Counted from the stretch's first letter, positions 8,012 through 16,900 are shown. The stretch is DNA of 64,000 nt from Gemmatimonas sp. (GCA_023910675.1 JAAVWC010000001.1:186001-250000); one strand, 5' to 3'. The notes: generated from the letters alone by a model not told the origin. Made by a program: numbers and translations.

Positions 8012-8242
8012 CTAGTCGAGACACGCCTGCTGCACGGCGGTGCGCACCACGGCGACGGGCGCCGGTATGGTGCGCAACGACGACCGCGGGGCATCGGTGC
8101 GTATCGTCGACACGTTCGGATCGGTGAAGACCGTCTGCTGTGGCGGCGTCGCATCGTCAATGGTCGCGCTGGTGCTGGTGCTGGCGCTGGTGCTGGCGCT
8201 GGCGCACCCGGCGCACGCCGTTGTGGCCATAACGCTCATCAA
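8012..8242 (-). CDS. small hypothetical protein, Cys/Ser/Thr-rich N-terminus
   Basis: This 76-residue frame lies just downstream of trmL on the same strand. The N-terminus ATTACAGCASAS runs into a Ser/Ala/Thr low-complexity tract encoded by an imperfect 6-9 bp repeat. The remainder (PPQQTVFTDPNVSTIRTDAPRS) is polar, and third codon positions are mostly G or C as in its neighbours. A short exported or lipidated protein is possible (Cys at about residue 10), but the hydrophobic stretch is too short to be sure. It may be spurious. Confidence 0.35.
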   Translation of the reverse strand: MMSVMATTACAGCASASTSASTSTSATIDDATPPQQTVFTDPNVSTIRTDAPRSSLRTIPAPVAVVRTAVQQACLD

Positions 8243-8263
8243 AGACGACGGAGCGGGAATGCG

Positions 8264-8734
8264 TCATTGGTGGTCACGCTGACGACGGAGCACTTCGTAC
8301 ACGCCGATGGCGACGCTCGTCGACAGGTTGAGCGATCTGATGGCCGGCGAGTACATGGGCATCGTCACGAAGCGGTCGGCGTACGTGGTGTGCAGCGCCG
8401 GTGGCAGCCCGCCGGTTTCGCGCCCGAACACCAGCACGGTGCCATCGGTTTCGCCAAGGGGGGCATCCCAAAACGTTTGCGTCCCTTTCGTCGAGAAGAA
8501 CCACGGCTCGCCAAGCGCCGGCAGCTCGGTTTCGAACGTCTCCCAGTCCTTCCAGACGCGCAGGTCGACATGCTCCCAATAGTCGAGTCCCGCGCGCTTC
8601 ACTTCCCGTTCGTTGAGGGAGAAGCCGAGCGGCTCGATGAGGTGCAATGTGGCGCCGGTGGCAAGACAGGTGCGTCCGGCGTTACCGGTATTCCAGTGAA
8701 TTTCCGGATGGACGAGCACGACGTGAATGGACAT
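8264..8734 (-). CDS. trmL: tRNA (cytidine(34)-2'-O)-methyltransferase
   Basis: This is a SPOUT-class methyltransferase that methylates the ribose at the wobble position of certain leucine tRNAs using S-adenosylmethionine. The 156-residue length is typical. Family motifs are visible in order: VLVHPEIHWNTGNAGRTC at the N-terminus, LIEPLGFSL, RAGLDYWEHV, then the trefoil-knot SAM site VFGRETGGLP and MPMYSPAIRSLNLSTSVAIGVYE at the C-terminus. It is divergent from the DCC-family gene with a 60-bp gap that must hold both promoters. Confidence 0.95.
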   Translation of the reverse strand: MSIHVVLVHPEIHWNTGNAGRTCLATGATLHLIEPLGFSLNEREVKRAGLDYWEHVDLRVWKDWETFETELPALGEPWFFSTKGTQTFWDAPLGETDGTVLVFGRETGGLPPALHTTYADRFVTMPMYSPAIRSLNLSTSVAIGVYEVLRRQRDHQ

Positions 8735-8794
8735 GGCCGAACGTTGCGCGGCGCCGCGTCACTTTCCAAGTCACCATGGGTATTCTTCGGCATC

Positions 8795-9190
8795 ATGGCT
8801 ACCCACGCCCCGACCCTCCTGGTCTTCTTCGACGGCGCCTGCGGCCTGTGCAACGGTTTCGTCGACTTCCTCGTGGCGCGCGATCCCGAGGGCGCACTGC
8901 GCTTCGCGTCGCTACAGGGGCAGACCGCCGCGAGCTACCCGACGCTCCCCGCCGTGGACTCCGTCATTGTGGACGACGGCACGCGCCTGCTGGTGCGCTC
9001 CGACGCCGCGATTGCGGCCATCGCGCAACTAGGCGGGGCGTGGAGCGCCGTGCGCGTGCTGCAGGTCGTTCCGCGGGCCATTCGGGACGCTGTTTACGAC
9101 TTCATCGCGCGGAACCGGCACCGGTGGAGCGGGCGGCGTTCGAGCTGCAGGGTACCGAGCGAACACGAACGATCGTGGTTCCTGCCTTGA
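8795..9190 (+). CDS. DCC-family (DUF393) thiol-disulfide oxidoreductase-like protein
   Basis: This 131-residue protein opens with LLVFFDGACGLCNGFVDFLVARD, the DxxCxxC signature of the DCC/DUF393 family, which is predicted to have a thioredoxin-like fold. RFASLQGQTA and the closing RDAVYDFIARNRHRW also match the family. Substrates are unknown. Translation from ATG 8795 was chosen because it places the motif at residues 10-17; the much longer upstream open frame is the shadow of trmL. The gene is followed by a palindromic repeat region. Confidence 0.87.
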   Translation: MATHAPTLLVFFDGACGLCNGFVDFLVARDPEGALRFASLQGQTAASYPTLPAVDSVIVDDGTRLLVRSDAAIAAIAQLGGAWSAVRVLQVVPRAIRDAVYDFIARNRHRWSGRRSSCRVPSEHERSWFLP

Positions 9191-9215
9191 GAGCGAGATG
9201 GTTCAGACTGAGATC

Positions 9216-9428
9216 TGAGAACTGACAGCTCAGAACTCAGATCTCAGTTCCGGATAGGCGTGAGAATCGAGGAACGCAGGGGTGAGAAGCCAGCACCCGC
9301 GGTGGCGGTCGCCCCAACCGCAGGGCCTCGCTTCTCGCTGCTGCGTTGCTGGACTCTCACGCCTATCCAGAACTGAGTGCTGAGCTCTGAGCTCTGAGAC
9401 CTGAGCTCTCAGTACTCAGATCTCCCTC
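9216..9428. repeat. long palindromic intergenic repeat, family 2, copy a
   Basis: The core GGATAGGCGTGAGA (9252-9265) recurs as its inverse complement TCTCACGCCTATCC (9354-9367). Pairing extends inward through GAACGCAG and GAGAAGC, and the loop (about 9300-9330) is rich in CGCGGTGGCGGT. Outside the core, both sides consist of CTCAGAACTCAGATCT-like blocks, also mutually inverse. The unit lies between two converging genes (DCC and kelch). Related copies are at 19.7-20.3 kb. Confidence 0.8.
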
Positions 9429-10105
9429 TCAAGGAACGTATTCCCAAGCGAGTGCTCTCGGTCCCTCGCCGTTGCCGTAGCCCCCCGTGATCAGGGCCCG
9501 ACCGTTGGGGAGCCGTGCAGCCGCCGAGAATTGACCGGCGAGGGGCGTTCCGGCGGGAATGGCGCGGAAGCGATTCGTTTTCGCCTCCAGCACCTCGGGC
9601 TCGGCGGCCCCGCCGGCAATGAGGATGTCGCCGTTCTGCATGCGCAGGCTGCTCCGCTCGTGCTTGTACCGCGCGCGTGTAAGGACGGGCCCCATGCTGA
9701 ACACGCCGGTGCGGGGGTCGTACCACTCGGTGGAGCGATAGGCACCCTGGTCGTCCCGCTCGTCGGCGCCGCCGGTGATCAGCACACGCCCATCCACCGC
9801 ACGCACGGCATCGTGCTTGTGTCGACGGATGCGCATGTCGCCCGTGCGGGTAAACCGCTGCAGTGCGGGGTCGTACACTTCGGCGCTGGTATACAGCCGC
9901 ATCGCGGCGCGACGCCTGCTGTGACCACCCGCAATGAGCACGCGCCCGTCGTTCAACGTGACCGCGACGTGGCTCTCCCGCGGGACACTCATGGACGCCA
10001 CGCGCTCTGCGCGGCCCCGCGTGGGGTCGAACAGTTCTGCCGACGACAGCAATGTCCACCCGGGTCCGACGCCGCCCGCGATGAGTACACGGCCATCGCG
10101 CATTA
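9429..10105 (-). pseudogene. kelch-repeat protein, C-terminal fragment (cut off by transposon)
   Basis: About 225 residues made of kelch-type beta-propeller blades: DGRVLIAGG recurs (GRVLIAGGVG, GRVLIAGGHS, GRVLITGGAD, DILIAGGAAE, GRALITGGYG) with YDP-type strands between. The ATG at 10103 is internal to the original gene. Joining this fragment at the TA 10104-10105 to the fragment ending at 19154-19155 restores one uninterrupted frame (TAQL-MRDGRVLIAGG). The stop codon at 9429 is the true C-terminus. The protein was secreted; its function is unknown. As it stands this half has no signal peptide and is probably not expressed. Confidence 0.9.
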
Positions 10106-11177
10106 CTGACTAGTGCAGTAATTGGTTCGTAGTGTTCTAATGCATCCATGCCGACTCGCACCGATGGACGACGTGTGGATGCCGCGACGCAAGCGCATGT
10201 GCGACGGACCGCCGTCAAGGCGGTGCGCGCCGGGATGACGCAGACCGCCGCCGCGGCCACGTTCGGCGTCAGCGTGCGGGCGGTGAACAAATGGATGGCG
10301 GTCGACAAGACCGGGGGCCTGCGCGCCTTGGCCGCGAAACAGCGGGGCCGCCCAGTGGGCGCGGGGCGGTTGTCCGCCGCGCAGGCGTCGAAGATTCGGC
10401 AACAGATCCTCGACAAGATGCCCGATCAGTTGAAGCTCCGCTTCTTTTTGTGGACCCGCGCCGCCGTCGTGGCGCTGCTGGCGCGCGAGTACGACGTCGC
10501 CGTGTCGCTCACGACCGTCGGCCGCTATCTGAAGGCGTGGGGCTTCCGCGTGCAGCAGCCCGTGCGCCGAGCGTACGAGCGGAACGACGCGGCGATTGCC
10601 CGTTGGCTCAAGACGGAATACCCCGCCATCGTGCGCGACGCGAAGCGCGAGGGCGCCACGATCTACTGGGGCGATGAAATGGGCCTGCGCAGTGCTCATG
10701 TGACGGGCACCAGCTATGCGCTGGTCGGCCAGACGCCGGTGGTGCGCGCGACCGGGCAGCGCTTTGGGTGCAGCATGATCTCGGCGATCACCAATCGCGG
10801 CCATCTCGTGTTCCGCGTGTTTCACGGGACGTTCCGCGCGCCGATGTTTGTCGACTTCATGCGACGCCTCCGCCTGCAGAGCCCGGGCAAGGTCTACCTG
10901 ATCGTCGACGGGCACCCCACGCATCGGTCGAAGATCGCGAAGGCCTTCGTCGCCGCCAACACGACCGACTTTCGCCTCATTCAACTCCCCGGCTACTGCC
11001 CCGAACTGAACCCGGATGAGCTGTTGAATCAGGACGTGAAGACCAATGCCCTGGGCAAGAGTCGTCCACGGTCCCGCGAGGAGATGATGACGGCGGTCCG
11101 ACGCCATCGCTTTCGGCGACAGAAGCAACCGCACGTCATCAAGAACCTGTTCCAAGAGAAGCACGTTCGCTACGCGG
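10106..11177 (+). mobile_element. IS630-family element A, copy 1, right end missing
   Basis: The left terminus is intact and preceded by the TA target. Sequence identity with copy 2 (18087 onward) is almost complete up to ACGCGG at 11177; there the IS256-family element begins and the right inverted repeat (present at the end of copy 2) is absent. Only two base differences from copy 2 were spotted, at 10134 and 10320. Confidence 0.85.
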
Positions 11178-11194
11178 GGATGTCCCGAGATTAG
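10148..11194 (+). CDS. IS630-family DDE transposase (copy 1, C-terminus altered)
   Basis: The protein has an N-terminal helix-turn-helix region (residues about 15-70: TQTAAAATFGVSVRAVNKWM), a linker, and an RNase H-like catalytic domain with the DDE triad at Asp176 (YWGDEMG), Asp254 (LIVDGHPTH) and Glu291 (ELNPDELLNQ). It is identical in sequence to copy 2 up to HVRYA apart from the end: the last six residues are read from the adjoining IS256 element because the original stop was lost. Catalytic residues are intact, so it could still act in trans on copy 2 ends. Confidence 0.93.
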   Translation: MPTRTDGRRVDAATQAHVRRTAVKAVRAGMTQTAAAATFGVSVRAVNKWMAVDKTGGLRALAAKQRGRPVGAGRLSAAQASKIRQQILDKMPDQLKLRFFLWTRAAVVALLAREYDVAVSLTTVGRYLKAWGFRVQQPVRRAYERNDAAIARWLKTEYPAIVRDAKREGATIYWGDEMGLRSAHVTGTSYALVGQTPVVRATGQRFGCSMISAITNRGHLVFRVFHGTFRAPMFVDFMRRLRLQSPGKVYLIVDGHPTHRSKIAKAFVAANTTDFRLIQLPGYCPELNPDELLNQDVKTNALGKSRPRSREEMMTAVRRHRFRRQKQPHVIKNLFQEKHVRYAGMSRD

Positions 11195-12578
11195 TTGAAA
11201 TTCGGGCGGTGCCTCAAGGATGCCGCTCAGGCAGCGGCGAGGGGTGACGAGAGTTTGCCACCCAGCGCGGCTTGGAGCAAGCCGAGGTGTTGGTGGCCCT
11301 TCACTTTACGGAACTGCTTTTCGATCTCCAGCAGCGTGGCCGCACACCAGCGCTGCTGCTGATCACTCGTCCGCCAGCGCGTGATGCGATGCGTCTTCGC
11401 TTCGACGCCGGCCATCACGCTCTCGATCAAGTTCGTCGTCTTGAAACTGATGCCCCGTTTGGTGAACACGTCGAGGCGATGCAGGGTCAGCGTTTCCTCG
11501 AGTCCTTCTTCCAAGCTCCTGGCCGCCGACGCATTGTGTTTCGCGAGTTCCTTGCCCAGCTGCAGCAGCACGCGCTTCGCTTCGGCGTACGTGGGCTTGG
11601 CGTAGGCGCTCTGCAGTTTCCGCCGCCACAGCGCCTGCTGGGCTTTCGGCAAGTAGCTCACCACGTTTTCACGCTTGTGCCACTGGCAGCGCTGGATCGG
11701 GACGGTCTCCCCGAATACGTCGCGCACGGCCGCGCTCAGGCCCTTGGCGCCGTCGAGGACGACCAGCAGCCCGACGGGCGTCTGGAAGCCGCGCGCGACC
11801 AGCTCCCGCAGGAACGCCGCGCACACGCGCTTGTTCTCGGTGGCGGTCTGCACGAGGCCCAGGATGCGCTTCTCCCCCGTCGTGGTGACGCCGAGCGCGA
11901 TGACGACCTGATCGTCGGCGAACGACTTCCCGTCCAGCAGGAGGACCAGCCACTCGGCGTCATCATGCCGCCGCTCATGGAGGGTCTGTAAGGCCTTCGC
12001 GCTGGCGCGCACGAAGCGCCGCGACACGCTCGACTTGGTCAGGCCGAACGCCTCCGGCACCGCTTCGGCCGCCGCCTCGTCGTCGCGACAGGACAGCCCG
12101 CCGAGCACGCGCCGGAACAGGCCCACATCCTGCGCGCGCGGCGTCTGCAACTGGGCGTAGGTCGCCAACGGCACCTCCGTGTTCGTCGCGCGGTTGCGCA
12201 CGCGCGGGACCTGGATCGGCACCTGCTGATCGGCGAGAAACACCGACCCCGCTGGCGAGCCCCAGCGCGCGATGGCGGGGCGGCCATCGGCGTGCGCGTA
12301 GCGTGGCCCGGCGAGGGCGAGCACCTCCTGCTGCAGGGCGTCTTCCACCGCCTGCAGGCCCAACGGGATTAGCGCTTGAATCATGGACAGCGCCAGACGG
12401 CTGGCCTCGACGGGCACCGGCTCCGCGCTGGAGGGGGGCGTCGGCGACTGGTGGACGGGCGACTTCGTTCGTACTCTTGGCATGGGGGGTGTCTCCTATT
12501 GCGGCGTGAATCCTGGCAGGGACCAACGCTTCAGTATGGAGGCACCACCCAACTTTCAACTAGACCGGGGACAGACCC
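11177..12578 (-). mobile_element. IS256-family element C
   Basis: Imperfect inverted repeats border the element: the left end (from 11177) and the complement of the right end (to 12578) share GGG, TGTCCC, TAGTTGAAA and GGTGCCTC in the same order. No matching 8-9 bp target duplication is visible, because the left flank is the broken IS630 copy 1 and the right flank is unrelated. This suggests that a deletion or recombination accompanied or followed the insertion. Confidence 0.75.
11227..12483 (-). CDS. IS256-family (mutator type) transposase
   Basis: This 418-residue transposase contains the family landmarks in order: LLLDGKSF (first Asp), LLVVLDGAKGLSAAV (second Asp), QRCQWHKRENVVSYLP (the C..H motif of mutator transposases) and KTTNLIESVMAGVE (Glu). 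The reading frame is uninterrupted and the length is normal, so it may be active. Start ATG at 12483. Confidence 0.92.
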   Translation of the reverse strand: MPRVRTKSPVHQSPTPPSSAEPVPVEASRLALSMIQALIPLGLQAVEDALQQEVLALAGPRYAHADGRPAIARWGSPAGSVFLADQQVPIQVPRVRNRATNTEVPLATYAQLQTPRAQDVGLFRRVLGGLSCRDDEAAAEAVPEAFGLTKSSVSRRFVRASAKALQTLHERRHDDAEWLVLLLDGKSFADDQVVIALGVTTTGEKRILGLVQTATENKRVCAAFLRELVARGFQTPVGLLVVLDGAKGLSAAVRDVFGETVPIQRCQWHKRENVVSYLPKAQQALWRRKLQSAYAKPTYAEAKRVLLQLGKELAKHNASAARSLEEGLEETLTLHRLDVFTKRGISFKTTNLIESVMAGVEAKTHRITRWRTSDQQQRWCAATLLEIEKQFRKVKGHQHLGLLQAALGGKLSSPLAAA

Positions 12579-12614
12579 GAATTCCCGGATAGCTGCGCAG
12601 AGCGACAACGCTTG

Positions 12615-13989
12615 GAGGTCTCGTCAAGAAGTGTGTAAACGCACGTCAGGCGGCGGCCTTCTGGGTGGATGACTCGGTGGACACTTCGCCCCCATCGACG
12701 TAACGATGGCCATCGAAGACATCGCGGCACTGTTCCGGCGCGTTGAGCTTCCGAAAGCGCTGCTCCGCCACACGCAGCCGCCGCCAGATAATCGCTTCCG
12801 CGCGCTCGACTGTCTTGAAGCGCTTCGCGGCGCTGGTACGTAACCGCACCGCCGCAAATGCGGACTCGACGACGTTCGTGGGGCGGAGATGGCGCCAGGG
12901 CTCCTTCGGAAACTGGTAGTAGGTCAGCATACGCGCCCAGTCCCGGTCCAAGCGGTCGCAGGGCTTCGGAAAACGCCGGCGATAGGCGCGAGGGAAGCAC
13001 TGGCGTTCCTCCTCGGCCGTCGCGACCGATTCGGCGGCGGCGATGCGTTGCACGGCCGCCTGGACGTCGGCTTGCGGCTTGAGCGGGACGGCATCGACGC
13101 CGTTCCGGAGCTGGTGATTCCAGCCGCGTTGCGCTGCCGCCTGCGGCCACCCCTGACCGACGGCGTTCCAGAGGCCCAACGCGCCGTCGCCGATGACACA
13201 CGCCGGGGCCCGGAGCCCGCGCGCCGTCAGGTCGCGCAGGAGCTCGGCCCAGCGTTCGGTCGATGCCCGATGCCCGCTCTCGACCGCCAGCACCACCTTG
13301 CTCCCGTCCGCGAGCGCCGCGATCAGCACGCGTCACGCCGCGTTCGTCGACGCCAAACCGGCCTTCACGTAGATCCCGTCCGCCCACCCGGACACCGGCT
13401 CGAGCGGCGTGAGGTCCTCGCGGCGCCACCGCACGGAATCCCGTGGCCAGTCTTCCGTCAGGCGCTGGACGCGGCTCGCGCTCAGCGGCGCGCCCTCCCC
13501 GCGCAGCCCGCGCAACGCCAGGGTGAAGTCGCCACTCGAGAGCCCGTGCAGGTAGAGCTCCGGGAGCCGCGTCGCCACCTCCGGGGGGCGGCGCTGGCAC
13601 AGCGGCAGGAGGCGGCTCGCACAGCGCGCATCGCGCCCGCGCACCCGTGGCCGCCGCACGGTGATCGTGCCGTTCATCAGCGCGCCGTGGCGTGGCTTCC
13701 CGTACCCATTACGATCGCCCACCGCCTCCGCCGCGCGGCGTTCATGGCGGCCTCGCCCCAACCGGGCGTCCACGTCTTCTTCCAAGACGCGCTGGAGACA
13801 GGTCTGCCCTTGCTCACGAATGACCGTGTCGAGCGTGCGCCACGTCGGGCGTAACGTGGACGATGGGATGTCGATCTTCCTCACGGGCGGTGGCTCCTTT
13901 TCGTGGCCGGGATTCTCCCGGGGGTGATGGGCTCACCCGAGAAGGGGCCACCGTCTGCCGTTCATTTCCACACTTTTTGACAGTACCTC
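12615..13989 (-). mobile_element. IS256-family element D with 8-bp target duplication
   Basis: The termini are inverted repeats: left GAGGTCTCGTCAAGAAGTG and right (complement) GAGGTACTGTCAAAAAGTG. Direct 8-bp copies of AACGCTTG at 12607-12614 and 13990-13997 flank it, the target duplication size typical of IS256. The element is 1,375 bp. Excising it joins the flanks as AACGCTTGCAGGCG, revealing the older sequence into which it jumped. Confidence 0.87.
12646..13884 (-). pseudogene. IS256-family transposase interrupted by an in-frame TGA
   Basis: One frame runs from ATG 13884 to the stop at 12646 except for a TGA at 13333-13335 (GCG TGA CGC). The N-terminal half (183 residues) holds the DNA-binding part and the first catalytic Asp (GWADGIYVKAGL). 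The C-terminal half holds the second Asp (CVIGDGALGLW) and the Glu (TNVVESAFAAVRL). No frameshift is involved; a CGA-to-TGA change is the simplest explanation. The lesion falls within the catalytic core, so the element is probably dead unless readthrough occurs. Confidence 0.87.
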
Positions 13990-14008
13990 AACGCTTGCAG
14001 GCGTGGAC

Positions 14009-14782
14009 TCAATAGGATAGAACGGGCTTTCGTCCAACGTAGAGCATTTCGCTTTGATTCAAACCATAACCCGGAAATCTGCGGGAGGTGTCATGGACTG
14101 AAACGACAAATCCGCAGTCTTCGAGGCGCTGAGCGTAGTCCTTCCCATATAGGCGAACATGATCGAACTGCCCAAAGACCTCTTCACGCTTCGCAGAGGA
14201 GGTGATGGATGAGTCTTCGTGAGTCTCGTGCGTCGACGTCGAGATTGGGACTTGAAGCACAGCCGATCTGCCTGGCCGCAGCACTCTGAGCAGCTCCCTC
14301 ATCGCCGCGCGATCGTCTGGGATGTGTTCAAGCACATGGTTACAGATAACGAGGTCGAAATAGTCCGCCGGAAATGGAATCGACAGGATGTTAATGTTCC
14401 TTACCCACTCGGGATATTCGTACCCTTCGGTGAACAGGTCTCCGCCGACATACTCGCGAAATCCGATCGCCATCATGGATCGCGCGAGATGTTCCTCGGG
14501 AGCGATGTGAAGTACTCGTAACTCCGGTGCTGCGTCCAGAACACCAGACTCGTGGCGAAGATACGCGAACACAAGACGCTCACGGTCGGTCGAGCCGCAT
14601 TTGAAACAACCGCCAGGGCGCCTCCCTCCGCCAGCGACCTTCTTCTCCTGGAGTACGGGAATGCTCAAGCCGATTGTTGATAGGTCCCTGGAGCTGTACC
14701 CACAGTAGATGCACCGGTACTTATTTCCGCGATGCAAGAACAGTTTTGCAGCCACACGAACTCTACTGATTATTCGCGTCAA
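14009..14782 (-). CDS. SAM-dependent methyltransferase with N-terminal zinc-ribbon-like cysteines
   Basis: A 257-residue class I methyltransferase, the only apparent cargo gene of the composite element. The N-terminus has CIYCGYSS and CFKCGSTDRERL, two CxxC pairs that could bind zinc. The Rossmann part follows: LRVLHIAPEEHLA (SAM-binding strand), YVGGDLF, then FDLVICNHVLEHIPDD and LRVLRPGRSAVLQVP, typical of the methyltransf_11 group. The substrate is unknown; relatives occur in cell-surface polysaccharide clusters. Base composition is clearly lower in GC than the surroundings, consistent with transfer from another organism. The TTG start at 14782 is preceded by a GGTGAG ribosome binding site. 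Confidence 0.83.
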   Translation of the reverse strand: MTRIISRVRVAAKLFLHRGNKYRCIYCGYSSRDLSTIGLSIPVLQEKKVAGGGRRPGGCFKCGSTDRERLVFAYLRHESGVLDAAPELRVLHIAPEEHLARSMMAIGFREYVGGDLFTEGYEYPEWVRNINILSIPFPADYFDLVICNHVLEHIPDDRAAMRELLRVLRPGRSAVLQVPISTSTHETHEDSSITSSAKREEVFGQFDHVRLYGKDYAQRLEDCGFVVSVHDTSRRFPGYGLNQSEMLYVGRKPVLSY

Positions 14783-15092
14783 TATTTCTCACCCCTGTCG
14801 GCAGACGCTTGCGAATATCGATGAGCAGACAATTGCCTGAACATTCCGTCCTTATGAACGATTGTAAAGTTCAAGAATTGTCGGCTTTATGAATTGCGTT
14901 AATTTTGCCGCAGCCCCGGTTGGTGTCAAGACGGCTATTTAGGTTTGGAGACGAGAGTGCTTGAGATTTCCGGAGCGACGAGAGCGCTCCCTTGTCTTAG
15001 GGAGGCGAAGTGATCAAAAAACCCAGTGGACGACAACGATTGTAGGTGACGGCTCGGGAAGCGGGGGTAGCACCATAAAGAACCGCGCGATT
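14783..15092. other. AT-richer intergenic stretch upstream of the methyltransferase
   Basis: No gene is visible. The part from about 14783 to 14960 is markedly AT-richer than the rest of the window, matching the methyltransferase gene it precedes, and ends near the IS91-type transposase remnant. It contains the promoter-like pair annotated separately. No terminal repeats could be defined. Confidence 0.5.
14901..14929 (-). promoter_or_regulatory. sigma70-like promoter for the methyltransferase
   Basis: On the minus strand a perfect -35 TTGACA (14929-14924) is followed after 17 bases by AAAATT (14906-14901) as a weak -10. The pair lies about 120 bp upstream of the TTG start at 14782 and points toward it. 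Confidence 0.45.
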
Positions 15093-16702
15093 TTAGCGGG
15101 GCCGCATGAAGCAGCAGCCTCGCGGGATAGGAATTTCGATCTGGGTCGGTTGAGTATACGACGCGATCACCGCCCGCCCGAGCACCGACTGGCGGGTGGC
15201 GGCGGGCCCGCCGACTCGTTCGTGCGGCTCGAGGGCCGTGGGAACGGCGGGCACCATGGGGGGAGCGATGCCGGCGGGGGCCAATGCGCCGCGTCGGCGG
15301 GACGGCCGCCCACGCCGACGGTCCCCGCGTGGTGGCGGGGCGTCCGGGCCGAACTCAGGTGACCGGCGGAGCGTCGGCGAACGGGCGTGGGGCGCGTGAC
15401 GCCCCCCGGCTCGCGGGGGCCCGCGTCGATGGGGGCTCCGTGGCCCGGCGTGCGCCGCACGGGAAGCGCGGGTTCGGCGGTGGGTGAGGATCTGGTCGAT
15501 CACCGACGTCTGGGTGATGACGGCGACGATGCGCATGGCGCCGTGGCAGCTGGGACACGCGAGCGGGTCGACCTCGAAGATCTGCTGAAGCAGGGTCGCC
15601 CACCGGCGGACGCCTCGGTCGGGGCCAGCGGTCGCGCGGGGACGATCGCCGGCGGCCCGTCAGCTCCGGTCGGCGCCGCCTTCTGGCGCATGCCCCGCGG
15701 ACGGTTGGCATACCAGCCATAGTATCGCGCGGTGACGTGGCCCTGGTCGGGGATGTGCACGAGGACCCGGGCGAGGAACTCCAGCGGGGCCACGGTCTCG
15801 GTGCCCGCCGTGGGTCCGTCGGACTTGTCCGACCGGTACGTCACCGCCTTGGCGGCTCGGTCGTACGTCAAGCGCTCCAGCGCGACCGGATTCCGCGCAC
15901 AGTACCTGGCGAGTCGGGTGGCGAACGCGCGATCGTCCTCGGGCACCCAGACGGCGGTGTGGACGTGAAATCCCGAGTGCGGCCAGGTGAGCATGCCGAC
16001 GGCTTGGTCTTCGTCGAAGAGCGCCAGGCGCACGAACAAGCGGAGCACGGCGCGGCGGAACGCCTCGGTCAACCGGGCGGTGTCATGCACTGGCCACGAC
16101 ACAAACGTCCCATCCGGCCGGAACCCGCCGTCGGTGACAAGGAGGTGCAGGTGCGGATGCCAATTGGCCCGCGACCCATGCGTCTGCAGGCACGCCACGA
16201 TGCCGACGGCGAGGTCGCGCTCCCCCGTCAGCGTCCGAATGGCGGTCGTGACGGTGCGGGCCGCGACGCGGGCGATCTCGCCGAGCAGGCGGCGGCGGTA
16301 CAGACAGTAGGCGCGGAGCCGCTTGGGGATGGTGAGCACCGCTTGGCGGTGCGGCACCGGCGCGAGCAGCGTGGTATCCAGCCACTGGGTCCAGATGGCC
16401 AACCGCTTGGCGTGACCGCTGGGGCAGACGTCGCGGCACTTGCACGAGAACGCGAGCAGGTACTCGTGCGTGCACGCATCGCAGCGGATGCGCGCGAACC
16501 CGTGCTCGAGCACGCCGCAGGCGAGGAACTTCTCCGCGACCTGGGTGACGACGGGGCGCCATGGGCCATACTCGCGCGCGAAGCGCTCGTCGTAGACCGT
16601 CTGCAGGCGATGCAGGTGGTCCGACACCAACCGAAACAGCGGCGACGCTTGCGGGCGTCGGGGCTTGTAGACGCCGCGCGCCGCCGGCGCCGCATCGGGC
16701 AT
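15093..16702 (-). pseudogene. IS91-family transposase with a frameshift near its C-terminus
   Basis: The main frame (from 16702) carries an N-terminal zinc-binding region (CGVLEHGFARIRCDACTHEYLLAFSCKCRDVCPSC-like Cys pattern) and the rolling-circle domain with HPHLHLLVTDGG (the HUH-type motif) and FHVHTAVW. Around 15608 the frame changes: the conserved tail RRWATLLQQIFEVDPLACP and MRIVAVITQTSVIDQILTH is read in the next frame and continues to 15093. Loss of a single base near 15603-15612 explains this. IS91 enzymes transpose by rolling circle without target duplication, so the element ends cannot be fixed by flanking repeats. Confidence 0.85.
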
Positions 16703-16808
16703 GCGCGCTCCGGGACCGAGGAGCGCTGAGCATACGTCCGACTCGGCTGCGGACCGTCACCGTTCCGTTGCGCGACGGGCGATTCCGAAGCAACGTCCGG
16801 TTGCGCGG

Positions 16809-16900
16809 GCCTAACGATGCTTGCTGTTGACGAGCGGACCGACCATCCGCGCAGCGCGAAGCATCGGGCGGTCCGCTCGCAACAGAAGCTGGCGTTCGGC
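16809..16900 (+). other. attC-like integron recombination site
   Basis: A 92-bp imperfect palindrome begins with GCCTAAC (fits RYYYAAC) and ends with GTTCGGC (one mismatch to GTTRRRY). The arms pair as TTGCTGTTGACGAGCGGAC (16820-16838) against GTCCGCTCGCAACAGAAG (16871-16888), leaving one unpaired A and one unpaired G on one strand, like the extrahelical bases of attC sites. The loop is 16845-16867. No integron integrase or second attC is visible here, so it would be a lone cassette site carried by the composite element. Confidence 0.6.

Noticed and set aside
13333..13335. TGA in the IS256 transposase as a selenocysteine codon
   Set aside because: IS256 enzymes do not use selenocysteine, no SECIS-like hairpin stands out just downstream, and a nonsense mutation is simpler.
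12560..13600. 346-codon minus frame overlapping IS256 element D
   Set aside because: It is out of frame with the recognisable transposase and has Pro/Arg/Gly-rich shadow composition.
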